This document shows positions 25,800-37,543 of a stretch of DNA of 64,000 nt, in pieces. The translations under genes were made by a program, and so were the position numbers. The notes under the pieces were generated by a model. The model was given only the letters and a program-made list of their open reading frames with translations. It was not told the origin of the DNA and did no database searches. This DNA is from Muraenolepis orangiensis (Eukaryota > Chordata > Actinopteri > Gadiformes > Muraenolepididae). The stretch's first letter is position 1; each line of letters starts with the position of its first letter. The stretch covers positions 21,130,110 to 21,194,109 of the forward strand of contig CM051001.1 in NCBI GenBank assembly GCA_027704905.1, in the 5' to 3' direction.

Positions 25800-26319
25800 T
25801 TGTGTTATTTAACGTGTCTGCTCATGATCAAGTCTGAAGCCATTTTCCCTACCGTCAGATTAATAAAGCGGTCAGAATTTCCATCTTATTTAAAAGGACC
25901 ACTTTTTCTTAAAAGGAAAAATGTAGAACACTGGTTCTTTTCTTGTGTGCACACTGTGTCCAATACAAAGTATTTTCATTTTCCATATATGGTTTCACAA
26001 ATGTAAGGCTTTATTTACACATCAGCCTTACACATTCTTGTAAGGAATTCATTTTTTGTTGTTGTCCTAAAATACTTACAATAGGTGGTCATTCATTAGA
26101 TATGTTTGTACATATGAAGGCACAGCAAGACTAAACTTTGGGATTGGCTAATGTCTTAATGTCAAAATCGGTCCTTATTGCGCACACATCAGTTGCTCGT
26201 ATTTATTTGGTTGAAAGGAGTATTCAATCCCGCTATCTGGAATTGTGTTGGGGTGACACCGTGTGGTCAACAGCGGCTTTGCAACTGAAAAGCGGGGAAT
26301 AAAATAAAGGCCTTCAGGT
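25800..26319. other. Intergenic, no gene seen
   Basis: AT-rich sequence downstream of prss23 without recognised coding content. A CCATATATGG (CArG-like) sequence at 25983-25992 has no promoter context and is probably chance. Confidence 0.5.
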
Positions 26320-27296
26320 TATGGAACGCCATATGGTGCAGAAAGCGCCACCCATTAGACGCATTCAAAGTGACAGAACGCCGTCCAAACGGCCAAAACA
26401 ACGGCGTCCAGAAAGACGTTTTTTAACTCCGCCCAAAGGGTCACCGAACGAACGGCGTTCTATAATATAGTAATGAGCTCTGCCCTGTGGTTTTCACAGC
26501 CACTCAATTTGAACTGTTTTCACCCAATCAGTGAAGCACGAGAACAGACCACCCCTAGTTAATCGCTGATCTTCTTCGGATCGACCTATTCTGCCACGTT
26601 TGTCTTGCTACTTGTTTGGGTATCCTCAAGAAAACCCCAAATATGCCACTTTGGTTGTTATACATTTGTACTGTTGATATAACTGCATACCCCTGCTCAC
26701 TACCTGCTGTATATACATTTATATATATTAACCTTGTATATTTATAACTGCATAACTGCATACCCCTGCTCACTACCTGTATACTTACCTGTGTAAGTAT
26801 ACAAGTATGACTTCTGAAGGGAAAACCCTTCAGACGCCGGAGCCAAACAGTGGCAGGTGCAAAACCTCTGTCTGTGCACCCAACCCAGGGACATAACAAA
26901 TAACAACAACAAAACATTCTGACCTGTAAAAATGATGTCCCCATCAAAAGGTCTGAGCAATCGAGTGTACGACAGCTACGACCACTTCACCTTGGTTGTA
27001 CTCCAGTTGGGACGAATAAGTTGTAAATATTATGTAATAAATGTGTGAATATGGTGCGGTTGTTGCATTGTACGTACGTTTCTTTTGTGACATTTTATTC
27101 TTAATTGTGTTCAATTATCCATTTTTTAATTGTATCAACTGTAGTGCCGTGGTGTTTTATTTAGTAAGGGGAGCTGGAGGAAAATATATCCGTAAATATA
27201 TATCTGCCTGCATCTCATAGGACAAATTGTAAATAGCGTTTGTCACTTTTAACGCGTCAAATGCGTGGCGCTTTCTGCACTGTATGGCTTTCCATA
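26320..27296. mobile_element. Non-autonomous DNA element of about 0.98 kb with 60-bp terminal inverted repeats
   Basis: The left end (26320-26379) and the reverse complement of the right end (27237-27296) match at roughly 52 of 60 positions, sharing GTGCAGAAAGCGCCAC and AAAGTGACA. TTCAGG directly follows the right end and lies one base before the left end, a likely target-site duplication. Subterminal ACGGCGT-type motifs recur. Inside, a 26-bp segment (26681-26706) is directly repeated at 26754-26779. No transposase frame is present. I cannot name the superfamily. Confidence 0.7.
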
Positions 27297-28343
27297 TTCA
27301 GGGAACGCCATGAGCACCATACCATACCAAACTCTCCCCTGAACAGCACGCACAAATCAATGTGCAGTAATGAAAAGTGCTCCAGTGTTTGTGCAACTAA
27401 CATCTTCCTGTAGACCGAACGTCCAACTACCAAGGAGAATATAATCTGTAGTGGAGAGAGCACAGGAAGCAGAGAGCACAGGAAGAAGTACAAGACAAAG
27501 TTGGTAGTTTAGTGCTTTTTTTTTTTTTTTTAATTAGAGATAAGGAGACGATACAAAACATCCTTCAATATTCCGTCTGAACACATGCCCTTCATATCCG
27601 TCACTCTCCCTCTGACCTTCAGAACACCGGAGACTTTCGATCCACTCGGTTGAACAAGTAAATGGAATGGGTCTTGTTTACTACACAAAATGCCTTCATT
27701 TAAAACTGGGAATAATAAAATAAAGTAAAAATGGAATCACTCAAGTTTTTTTGGAATTTGCATGGTTTCGAAAAGAAAAAGAAATGTCTGTTTGAATTCA
27801 GCCGTTCCCCAGAAGAGTCGATACTTTTTTTGTGCAAATAAAAAGATAAAATTGGTTTGTTCTACACCTAGTCTACACACATGTAAAACTTAACTAGAAG
27901 TTTGGCAAAAAAGGTAGTTGGAACAGTTAATTTTCAGGGATTAATAGTTGGAATCATAACAGTTGTTCGCCCCCTTCTTCAATGGACCCCAGTAAGGATA
28001 AAACCCTGCCTTCAAACATTTAAATCGTGTATATTTTTAAGTCATCATCCTTCACTTGAATTACTTTTTTTTATCACCTTCACATATTTTGTTCATCTTC
28101 ATTATGTTGTGTGAACTGAAACGACAGCCTGCCACTGTCATTGTTTAGTCATTTTTTGTTTAATTTTTTAACTGCCACTTCAACCCCCTCCCACCCACAC
28201 TATCCCTCCCCAAAAGCCCCACCCGCCCTATGCCCGAATGATCCCTGATCTGCTTTTGCCCCCGCGTCAACTATACTGGAATGAACAGCTAAACCCATCA
28301 GATGTGTGGTAGGCCTTGGCTGAAGATTGATTGATCGGTGGAT
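27297..28343. other. Probable cofilin 3' UTR plus intergenic DNA
   Basis: No coding exon is seen. The part next to 28343 should be the 3' UTR of the minus-strand cofilin gene. ATTAAA-type signals on the minus strand lie near 28159 and 27528, so the true end is not determined. Confidence 0.4.
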
Positions 28344-31300
28344 TTATAGTGGGCTTCCCTCTAGGGTTATTACTGATGAACCTCCAAGCTTCTCAGCCAG
28401 CGTGCGCCGATCCTTGATCTCTTCCAGAAAGTTTGCCTGCACCTCATGCTTGATACCTGAAAGGAGGCAAACAAATGCTCAGTTTTAAAACATGCATCAT
28501 CAGATTAAGTGGCTAACAGACAACAAACAAGTCGCTGTGCACCTCGTCGGGCTAATTGCACAGTAGAAAGGACAACACACAGGGAGATTTGATTTCAGGT
28601 CTCGTTTGGCATTCAATAATATGAGTGGCAGTTATGGGCAGTGGTGCTATTTTAAATAAAGGTTTCAAATGTATATAACGGAGTGGACGGGGTGTGGGAG
28701 TAGTTGCTAGGAAACACCAACGCAGATGTACGGCCATTATACTTAATAATAAATCAATTCAATACTTGCAGTAAATGGTATCCGACAGAAAACCATTCAC
28801 TTAGTTTGGTTATTCATGTGAGTACTTAAGTTAAGTACTATAAATATTTTTTTTTAATTTTGCATAGATTCTTTGACTCAAACGCCTTGCTAGCAAGAGC
28901 AATAATAAAAACAGTCTGAATGAAAAAAACTGTCGCCTTGTTTAGCGTTGAAGGCCTAGAGGAAGCCTCACTAAGATTAGGGGAACACGAAGGAGACGTT
29001 TCCCTTTAAGGAAGGTTTCACATGTGGCCCAACATTCCAAGCTGCCATCTCGTTGCTTTTTCAAAGAAATAGAAATTAAATAAAACAATCTTCCAGGAAA
29101 TAAGGAAGAGAGATGGCTGTTCAGCCAATCAGTTAAGGCCCGCCACCTAGCTCCAGGAGCTAGGAATGTGTTCTAGGTTCATCAAAGTGTTAAGTATGTG
29201 TTGTCACTCACACAAAGCTTTCTACTAAAGTAGTTTTTTGTTCATATTTTTGAAGTGATTAGAGTAAGTCGTTGTCCTGTGTGTGTGTGTGTGTGTTTGT
29301 TTACGAATGCTTGATATTTAGATCTAGATCCCGGCTCGTGGTTTGGCAGGTCAGGCTTTTTTTGTTTTTGTTTGAAAGGTTTATTAGATGGTGAGCCTTC
29401 CCCCCCAGGAGTTAGAGAAGAGTGGAGGGTAGTATTCGGAGACTCCCTTCTTGACCGGAATCAGACATTGCTGCACGAGCTGTGACCCAAGCACTTCCCC
29501 ATCTACATACAGACACACACTGAGGCAAACAAACACCTCTCACATGCACATCCATGTGATGTGCATGTGAGAGGTGTTTGTTTGCCTCAGTTTCCTGAGG
29601 TTTTTTTTGGATTTATTTGAGATTGTTGTTGAATTATCTTCCATATGATATGTCAATTGTTGACATACATGCGATAGGAAAAAGCGCCCATAAAAAGGCT
29701 TGTATGATGATTGATAAGTGATTATTATTGTATTTAATTTTATTACTGTCTATAAATTGCCGCCATAGATTTGAAAAGAACATCCCCTAGCTCCAGCAGT
29801 GGAACCTATTGGCCTACTCCCTTATATCGTAGGAGCATGGAACATGCCAGTCAAGGCATGGCTTCAAATCAACTGCTAAAGGCAAAAGGCTAAACTCTAG
29901 GGAAAATTACTGAACATTGCTAGCAGGGTACTCCTATACACTACTGACACAAAATACACCACGAGTAAAAATAAAAGTCACCTGTAAACTTCTTCTTGAT
30001 AGCCTCTTTAGAGCTGGCGTAGATCATCTTGCTCTTCATGGAGGCATTCTCTGGGGCCCTATGGAAGTTAATGAAATGCGATCCAACTGTTAAGACGGCC
30101 GAAGACACACCGATGAATGAATGTAATCCGATTGAAAGCCCCTTGTGTATAGATTTACGGTGTTCTTACCAGAAAATGAAGACCAGGTCTTCTTTCTTCG
30201 TCTCCTTGGTTTCGTACGTGGCATCGTAGAGGGCGTAGCGACAGTCGTTGGGGGGCAGCATCTTTACAAAGTCCAGGTAGGGGTCTACGACGGTGGTGCC
30301 GACGTCACCGCACAGAATCTCCTTGCCCTCCTCCAGGATGATGTTCTGATTATCGGCGCTTATGCAGAACAGCACGGCCTTCTTCCTCTTCTTCTTGTCC
30401 TCCTCGTTTGCCTGGGCCTTGCGCACCTTCATGTCATTGAAGACGGCGATAACTTCATCTGTGACTTGGACACCGGAGGCCTGTAGGGAAATAAAGCCTT
30501 CATTATCATACAGTAAAATACAGAACCCGCCCCGCAGGCCTCGAGTTACAACGTAACAGCTCGTCTATATGAAAAGATTGCCGGGTCAGAACGAAACACA
30601 CACGCTAGCCTGTATGACTGCCATACCTCATCCCCTCCTTTTTACAACCTTTAGTCAGTAAATATTTAACCGGCAGTACAAGATCTTAAGTCTTAATCTG
30701 AGTTCAGCTCATACAACCTACAACCTACGGTAATAAAATCCCCAGCGAATGAAGAGTGTCATGTTTAAATAATTAACTTCCGAGAAACACCACTGGCGTG
30801 TAAGTATTTTGGCTCTGACATTGATCGTGGTTGTCAGGCTTAAGCAGTGGTCAGCGTCCTTTATAAGCCCAAGATCACTTCCCCCAATGTCAAAACGTAA
30901 GCCGATATCTACCTCTTGTACATACAGAGAATAAATAAGCCCAAAAATCAGGTTTACCTTCATAGTATTTCTTATTTGAAAACGATTGCATTAATGCTAC
31001 AAAGTGGTTTATGAATGTTTTTGTTTTTTTACGTCAATCTATTTTCTTACAACAAAACCGCAACATAGGTGGCTAGGTCAACATTCTGCATCAAATGAAT
31101 GTCCTGAACATTGAACGTTTGTTCAGGGTGCCACAAAGCTTTTTGCAATCAACAGAGAATATTTAAAATATTGAAAGTGATTGAATTAAAGAGATCCAAT
31201 CACATCTTGCCGGGTTGGTGACCACAGGGCTAAAGCAATCAATCAGGACAAAAGCAAAGACTTTAACCCTACGTGAATGAAGATAGCTATCAAAAAGACG

Positions 31301-34300
31301 CATACAGAGGCAGAACTAAAGCAGCGTAGGAAAACACGCTTAGACATCTTCTAAAAAGCCAAGTATTCAACAATAGCATACAGACGGTAGGTGTTATGCT
31401 TAAGTCAATAAATGAGTAGACAATAGCCAAATTAAACAACCAGATTTTATGTCTTCTTCTTTTTTGTCTGATTCCATGACATTGTTCTGGCTACCACAAC
31501 AATATGGAAATTGCTGCACAGTTTGCATTTGACTAAGGAGATAAAAGAGTCAACTGGCCAGAAGTGGTTCGGAAAAATTAACCGACACCAGGAAACCGGA
31601 CAAAGGGCCTCAGACTACAGCATGTGACTGAATCACTCACACACACACACCTTACAATACTGATAAGCAGAGTTGAGCTCAGAGTTGAGCTCAGAGTTGT
31701 TCACAATCATTTAAATGTCCTTAATTTCAGATTCCAACATTGTGTATGTAAATCAGTTTAATAACACAGTACACACCGAAATGTACCATCCAATTCCAAA
31801 TATAGCATCATAACCGAAGAGGAACATAATTCACCAGCGTACTACAATTTCCAATAGTAATTTGACATGCCACTTATCAGTGCCAAAGTCAATATGCATT
31901 GTTGGTGTGCAATACAAAACGGAAACAGGTGTGTCTCTGTAGTTTTATTATAGCACCATACTGCACACCAGAGGTAGAAAATCTTTCTACATAAAAGGTT
32001 TTTCCGCATTCAAATGAACAACACACAAAATGTTCCGGCTACATTGGAAGAACCTCGGGGCATAGCTGCGGCTAAGCATTAGGTCAAGAATGCAGGGCTG
32101 ACTGACAATTGGCCATTGTTGAAACGTAACTAAAGTCACATCCCCTTAGTCACATCTACCCCATGAGATGACTCACTCATTTGGGGACATTTCAACAACA
32201 CGAACCCTGGCGGTATTGAGACATGGCAGCGGATGTTACCATGTCAATGAGGCTGCAAGGGCCCTTTAACAGACACCATGTTTCTCAAACTCCCCAGCCT
32301 TAAGGATTGAGTCTCAACTTAACACTTGGTTTCACACCAAGCAGGAAATGGTGAGCATGGGGAAAATGGGCATCACAAGAAATGGTTAAGGGCGTAGGTC
32401 AACACTGGCCTCGTACGGAGAAGGCTGAGAATCAATGGTGCCCTGTCTCATCGAGTGACATCCATTTACCAAGTGACCCACTTTGGTGGAAACTGTAAAA
32501 AAGGTGTGGGCTAGTACCAGATATGTTTGCACAAGGTACAGAGTTAAGATTTAAGATTACCTTTATGACTCATGAATAATGACAGAATATGGATGTACAT
32601 ACACAAAGGTTTGGTGAAAGTCAAAATACTTTCAGAAATTAAAGGTGACCAATGCTAAATTTGACTGAAGTGGCTATTTGTACACTACATAGGGTGCTCT
32701 GTTGCATTAAAATACACATCTCAGTTCTAACAAAGAAAACCTGTCTATTCTGTTAGAATAGATGTAGAAAAAAGTATGCTTAGGAACAAGACAGGCGCAA
32801 ATGAACCTCACATTTGAGTTATTAGTTACAGCAATATTTAAACTGCTTATTGGTTAGCCTTACAAATACAGGCGTACTGCGGGGACTCAAAATAACTGTA
32901 TAGTCATACTATAGGTCTGAAAATGAATATAAATATTATCGAAATAGCAACATGACGAGTGCAATTTCCAAATTGCAGAATCTGATATTTCTTGAGATGG
33001 GTCAAATGTGTAAATGTACTTTACACATCATACATTAAGTCCAGTAATGCTTTAGATATGCCCTGGCCTACACGGCATTTTCTCTAGATGCAAGGAAACA
33101 TGTTTGTTACAGACCCCAACAAATGTCACATGATCGTTTATTTTTGTGAAAAATAAGATTTGTGAAGATTGCAAAAATTATCATTCCCACTAAAAGCGAT
33201 CTTTTATTTTACCGTATCCTTCAGCCCTATTATTCACCGAATTCAAAACGTTCTTCTTACAAACATCGCCCTGTCAGAAGGCTGACAAAACGTTATAATT
33301 TACATGTATACCAACATCAAGATGCGTTTGTGCCACAAGGAAATGAGGGACACACAAAAAATACATCAGTTATTGTGTAAAGGTTTAATAATGGACGACC
33401 GACCGGCTTGATTTATTAAGTTGGATACATTATCAGTATAATCACACAAGTTAATTTCCATGTACAAATGAGATGCGTAGTACCAGCCGGTAAGTACGTA
33501 GGAAAAGGCCGTTAGCTTTAGCTATAGCGGACCTAAATTGGATGTTAAACATAACGGCGACATCGTGTTAAAATGACCTGTATATATATATATATATATA
33601 TAATATATATATAAATATATATATAAATAAATATATATATATATATATATATACACACGCACACACACGTATCATTGACAATGTGTTGCAAACGGTAGTA
33701 CACTATTGCACGGGTTCGGAGAATGTTAAACCCAACCCAACCGCAATCCGTCCACGGCAGCACCAAGAACGGTCTCTTTGCACCAAATTCAGGGTGGGGC
33801 CATGAAGCAGCAGCAGTGCCCCCGCCGCACATGTGCGCCAGCTTCCTATATAAGGCCAAGCTCGGTGCGCAACCATTGTCCGCCAATTCACACAATCCCG
33901 TTACATTACGTCGACATACAACATCCAAACTCGACCCATTAGATTAAATCGACTGTCAAACCAACGACACCGTGGAACACGCACAACACAAGACACCCCC
34001 CCCCCCCCACACACACACACACACACACCACCACAAGACGCAGTAGACAAGACAAAGAACCAGCAAATCACTGCCGACCTAGCCAACGTCAGCCATAGCG
34101 GGTGTCATTTCCTACCCGGATAATGGTAGCCTCAAGGCAAACTAACGCAGTACCAATAGGCGGCTTCGACGGCCGCAATTTTAAAAAGCGCCGACAAGCG
34201 CTGCTGCTGCACCTGCCAGACGCATTTTAAGCCAAGAGACGAAATACCAGTGTTGTTTGACAAATTATTATGGACCGTTAGACCACCACGTCGACACGAA

Positions 34301-34756
34301 CGCCACGGGAGAGGCCCTCCGAAACGCTTTGGTCGGCAAAGAAGCGAGAGAGCGAGAGAGAGAGGAAGGAAATGGCGCCAGTTGTTTGGACCGTTAGTCA
34401 TTCCGAGAAATATCGTCGACGACTGTCAAGTATATAAACACAGCCATCGGCTATTTTTTCCCCCCTAACAATAAATATAATGACAGTATATAGTGCCCAA
34501 TTTGTCGAATATCAGCGTCCAACCCGTCATCCGTCACTGATGCTAACTCCCTAGCTCATACGCTAGCGGTTCCTGCACCAAAGACACTTGGGTATCATGG
34601 ACACTGGCCGGCTTTGCCATTCGATGACAAAATGAACGCCGTCTTTCTTATGCCCATCGTAGTTTAGAGCCCACTGCGTTCCGAAATATCACCAGCACCT
34701 GGTTACATCAAATCAAGTACAGAATAATTGGGTTTAAACGGTGTAAAACGTACCAT
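28344..34756 (-). CDS. cfl1: Cofilin (actin-depolymerising factor), cfl1
   Basis: Four coding exons on the minus strand: 34754-34756 (ATG alone), 30170-30480, 29982-30058 and 28344-28456. All borders are GT/AG and the phases join exactly, giving 167 aa. An exon carrying only the start codon is a hallmark of vertebrate cofilin genes and supports the model. The protein is one ADF-H domain that binds G- and F-actin, severs filaments and speeds turnover in the cytoplasm. Ser3 in MASGVQVTD is the LIM-kinase site; KKKRKK is the nuclear localisation signal; CRYALYDATYETKE and EDLVFIFW match cofilin almost exactly, and KSKMIYASSK is part of the actin-binding long helix. The tail is ITLEGSPL where human CFL1 has ISLEGKPL. 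Intron 1 is 4.3 kb. Paralogue choice (cfl1 versus cfl2) rests on the CFL1 neighbourhood and is less certain than the family. Confidence 0.95.
29519..29591. repeat. Perfect 34-bp inverted repeat with 5-nt loop in cfl1 intron 3
   Basis: Arm 29519-29552 is exactly complementary to 29558-29591; the loop is CATGT. The 73-nt unit has the size of a microRNA precursor stem but is fully paired, which is unusual for animal pre-miRNAs. It may instead be a recent template-switch duplication. It lies in the intron between cfl1 coding exons 3 and 4. Confidence 0.93.
33581..33652. repeat. (TA)n-rich microsatellite in cfl1 intron 1
   Basis: TA dinucleotides with a few AAT interruptions, followed by CACACGCACACACAC. 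Confidence 0.9.
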
Positions 34757-35516
34757 TGCTCTCGCTCTGAATTGGTCAGCGTCTGTGTAGAATTGAATGG
34801 GCTATGATGAATAGTCGGTCTCGTTCACAGACTGGATGCCCAACACGAACGCGCCTAAATGCGCGTACTCGGGAACCGTGCACGCGCAAAAAATGTCAGA
34901 CCATCTGACCAGACTGATTCCTTTGCTGCATTTCTTTTGTCATTTAAAAAAAATCAAAAACAACTGAGTTTAAACATGTTTTAAATTGCTTTGGTAATTA
35001 TGATCGCAGTGAAAATAATACACATATCTTTGTTTAATACCATAAGCCACTGATAATCGTTTATGACACATGTACAACACATACAACAATATATTTATAT
35101 TAGACAGTATTTTAGGATACGACTAGATCGAGTCATATTTTTTGTTGGGACATACGAATGATCATGGTGGTGATAAGTGTTTGTCATCTGCAAATGAACG
35201 GCCTGTATGTTTGTATTAATAATATTACTATTATTTATTAGTAACGTGTTTTGATAATATAGCTTAACATACTTTATTTATGTATAACTGTAATAAACGA
35301 ATGAACACAAATATATGAACACATTCTTGCTTACAACTGTTTACCCTGTTAGCTTTGAATGCATATGTATTTAGTGTCTAAATTGTGTCAGTGTACACTT
35401 CATTGAAATACTTGAATTATATTTTTGCAGTAGTTGATCGCTTAATAGCTTGACAGATGTAACATGGTTGTTAAGGTCCCAGACACTCAAACTGCCTATT
35501 CATTAAAAATGCCGGG
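34757..35516. other. Upstream region of cfl1
   Basis: Immediately upstream of the cofilin ATG (minus strand) the sequence is rich in CG dinucleotides to about 34890, as expected of the 5' UTR and core promoter. Beyond about 34920 it becomes AT-rich with no coding content. The transcription start is not determined. Confidence 0.45.
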
Positions 35517-35658
35517 TTAATCCTTGAGACGTGGAAAAATTCCATGTCTTTTTGACCAATATTCTGCAGACAAGTGCATAAAAAAAATGCTCTCGCTCGC
35601 CTCTATCGCCCTCTCCTCAGCCCCCACCCCCCCCTCCTCCTCTAAACTTCGCTCACTT

Positions 35659-35750
35659 CCAAATATGGAAGCAAATGGCAGCGGCGGCGGGCGTCGGTGC
35701 GCGCGCCTTGTGCTACGAGGCGGGCCACGAGCGCCGATCACCATATAAGG
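35659..35750. promoter_or_regulatory. Pair of perfect CArG boxes (possible SRF sites) upstream of cfl1
   Basis: CCAAATATGG at 35659-35668 and CCATATAAGG at 35741-35750 both fit CC(A/T)6GG. The first sits in a symmetric ACTTCCAAATATGGAAG context with Ets-type GGAAG on each side. They lie in a locally GC-rich island about 0.9-1.0 kb upstream of the cfl1 start on the minus strand. SRF/MRTF control of actin-regulating genes is established, so a link to cofilin is plausible. About four CArG matches are expected by chance in 64 kb, so single sites mean little; the pairing and GC-rich setting are the argument. Confidence 0.45.
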
Positions 35751-37543
35751 AGACAAGGGGACACAAATTTCACCAAAGCGGATTTCACTCGAGAGATCAA
35801 TGCGCAGAACAGACAATGAAAGCCATCGTCATCATGAATCGAGCTAAACAGGCGAGGGACGGGCCTATAGAATCACACACGCATTTTTTGATCGTATATG
35901 ATAATAAAGGGAAGGCAAAACCAGGAAGAAGCATCCTTCAGCTGACGAGCTTTATTATGGCACGCTAACCAACTGCACACGCTTACGTCACAACCTCCCA
36001 ATACCATTAAAGCTAAGGTTCCCTTATTTGAAGAAAGTTACACATAAGAAAAGAGAGACAGACATAAGCGATATCCTTTGAGACGTTTAATATTTTATAA
36101 AAGAGCCTCCAAATAATTCAACCATGGGCCACCATATAACATCCTGTAAAAGATAACCATAACAATAAATGCATTGTTTGATGACTGGACTCTTGGAACG
36201 CAAACAGAAAAGAAAGATATAGAGCACAAAGTTGAAATAAAGTGTTACGTAAATCTAAAGCAAGTTTTCTCATATGGAAAACACAAAATGTGCAAAATGT
36301 ATCTTCTAACTTTCACAAAATGCATGTACATGTTCTCTTGAATTAGTTTGTACAGCGTTGTACAGTGAACTATATGACGAAAATAACGGAATGTGGACAA
36401 TTTGTTGTGATTGGATCTACCAACATGCATAGAAGAGATTTAGTTGAATGTGCAAGTAACGTTAATAGCATTAAGACAAATTGTAGATACCTGCAAGTCA
36501 AACATCAAGACAACTGCTCGATCGGATAAAGTTTTGGTGTTGTTGCACGTCAACCCCTCCTAATCAGTAAGCCACCTTTCATTGTTCAAAAGTCACTCCT
36601 ACACATCCCTGGAGAATTAAACAATGGTCCTGATTGGTGTGAACATTTTCACTGATAGAAAAGGAATTTCCCATTGCAATTGAAAAAAAGTTAAACAAAT
36701 ACCATGCAGTTTTTGTTGCATTACACATGGATACGGAACTTTTTCCCACATTCCCCTATTGTGCTTTATTCATTTACAATTTTTGCTCAAAAGATAAATG
36801 AAGTTCCTGAATGTGTAGATGAAAAGCACACAATTTCAAACCCATTCTTTGGCTGACTGGACAGCTTTACCAGTGTCTAGTATGTAAATTATCTTTTATC
36901 TTTGGGGTCCCCAGATTTAAAACAACCCGTTTTACATGAAAGCCATTTCGGACTTAAATATTTATTTAGTTAAAGCAGCATAGTAGTTTAAATGGAACAC
37001 ATACAAAAGTGTTTGCTTTCCATTTCCAAAATAGTAAATATAGAAAAGCTAATTTAAGTCAAACATTTCAGAAGAATGGAAAGGGATTCGAATGTATTTA
37101 AGGCCACCAAGCTTGGAAACTACAGCAAAAAAAAAAAACAATGAGTAAATTGATATATGCAAGTAAAGCTAGCATATCCTAAACCTCATCAACGGTCCCA
37201 ATGGAGAGGTCCAACACTGCTTGTGCTGAAAGTGTTGTACGTAAACAGGCGGCCGTCTGCAAAGACCGATGTAAACAAGTAAGGCAGTAAGAAACAACAA
37301 CCGTGAGTTACAGTATTGAACAGGAGTGGATCCCTTTCCCCATAGGGCTTCATTGGGTAAAACATTGTGCATAAAGAAGATGTGCTGGTGAACCAGCATC
37401 ATATTTGGACCCTGTGCGAATTTAGTGGGGATTTGGTGTTTGCTGCGGGGTTGTCTGCGGGGGGGGGGGTAGCATGAGGAGGCTTGCGTAAGTGCGGTGT
37501 GTGTGCTTGCGTTGCATCAGGACTATGAAGGTTGAGACGCCCT
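35751..37543. other. Intergenic and likely atl3 3' UTR
   Basis: AT-rich, no coding exon recognised. The right part should be the minus-strand atl3 3' UTR. The frame at 35675-35968 has no similarity I recognise and I do not call it. Confidence 0.4.
36765..36770 (-). terminator. Candidate polyadenylation signal of atl3
   Basis: TTTATT on the plus strand is AATAAA on the minus strand, about 0.77 kb beyond the atl3 stop codon. Other AATAAA matches exist nearby (for example near 36963), so this is only one candidate. Confidence 0.3.

Noticed and set aside
25983..25992. CCATATATGG, a CArG match downstream of prss23
   Set aside because: About four such matches are expected by chance in 64 kb, and no promoter features accompany it.
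35675..35968. 97-codon frame near the CArG boxes
   Set aside because: No recognised similarity, low-complexity start and no splice or polyadenylation context; kept only as a possible transcript start region.
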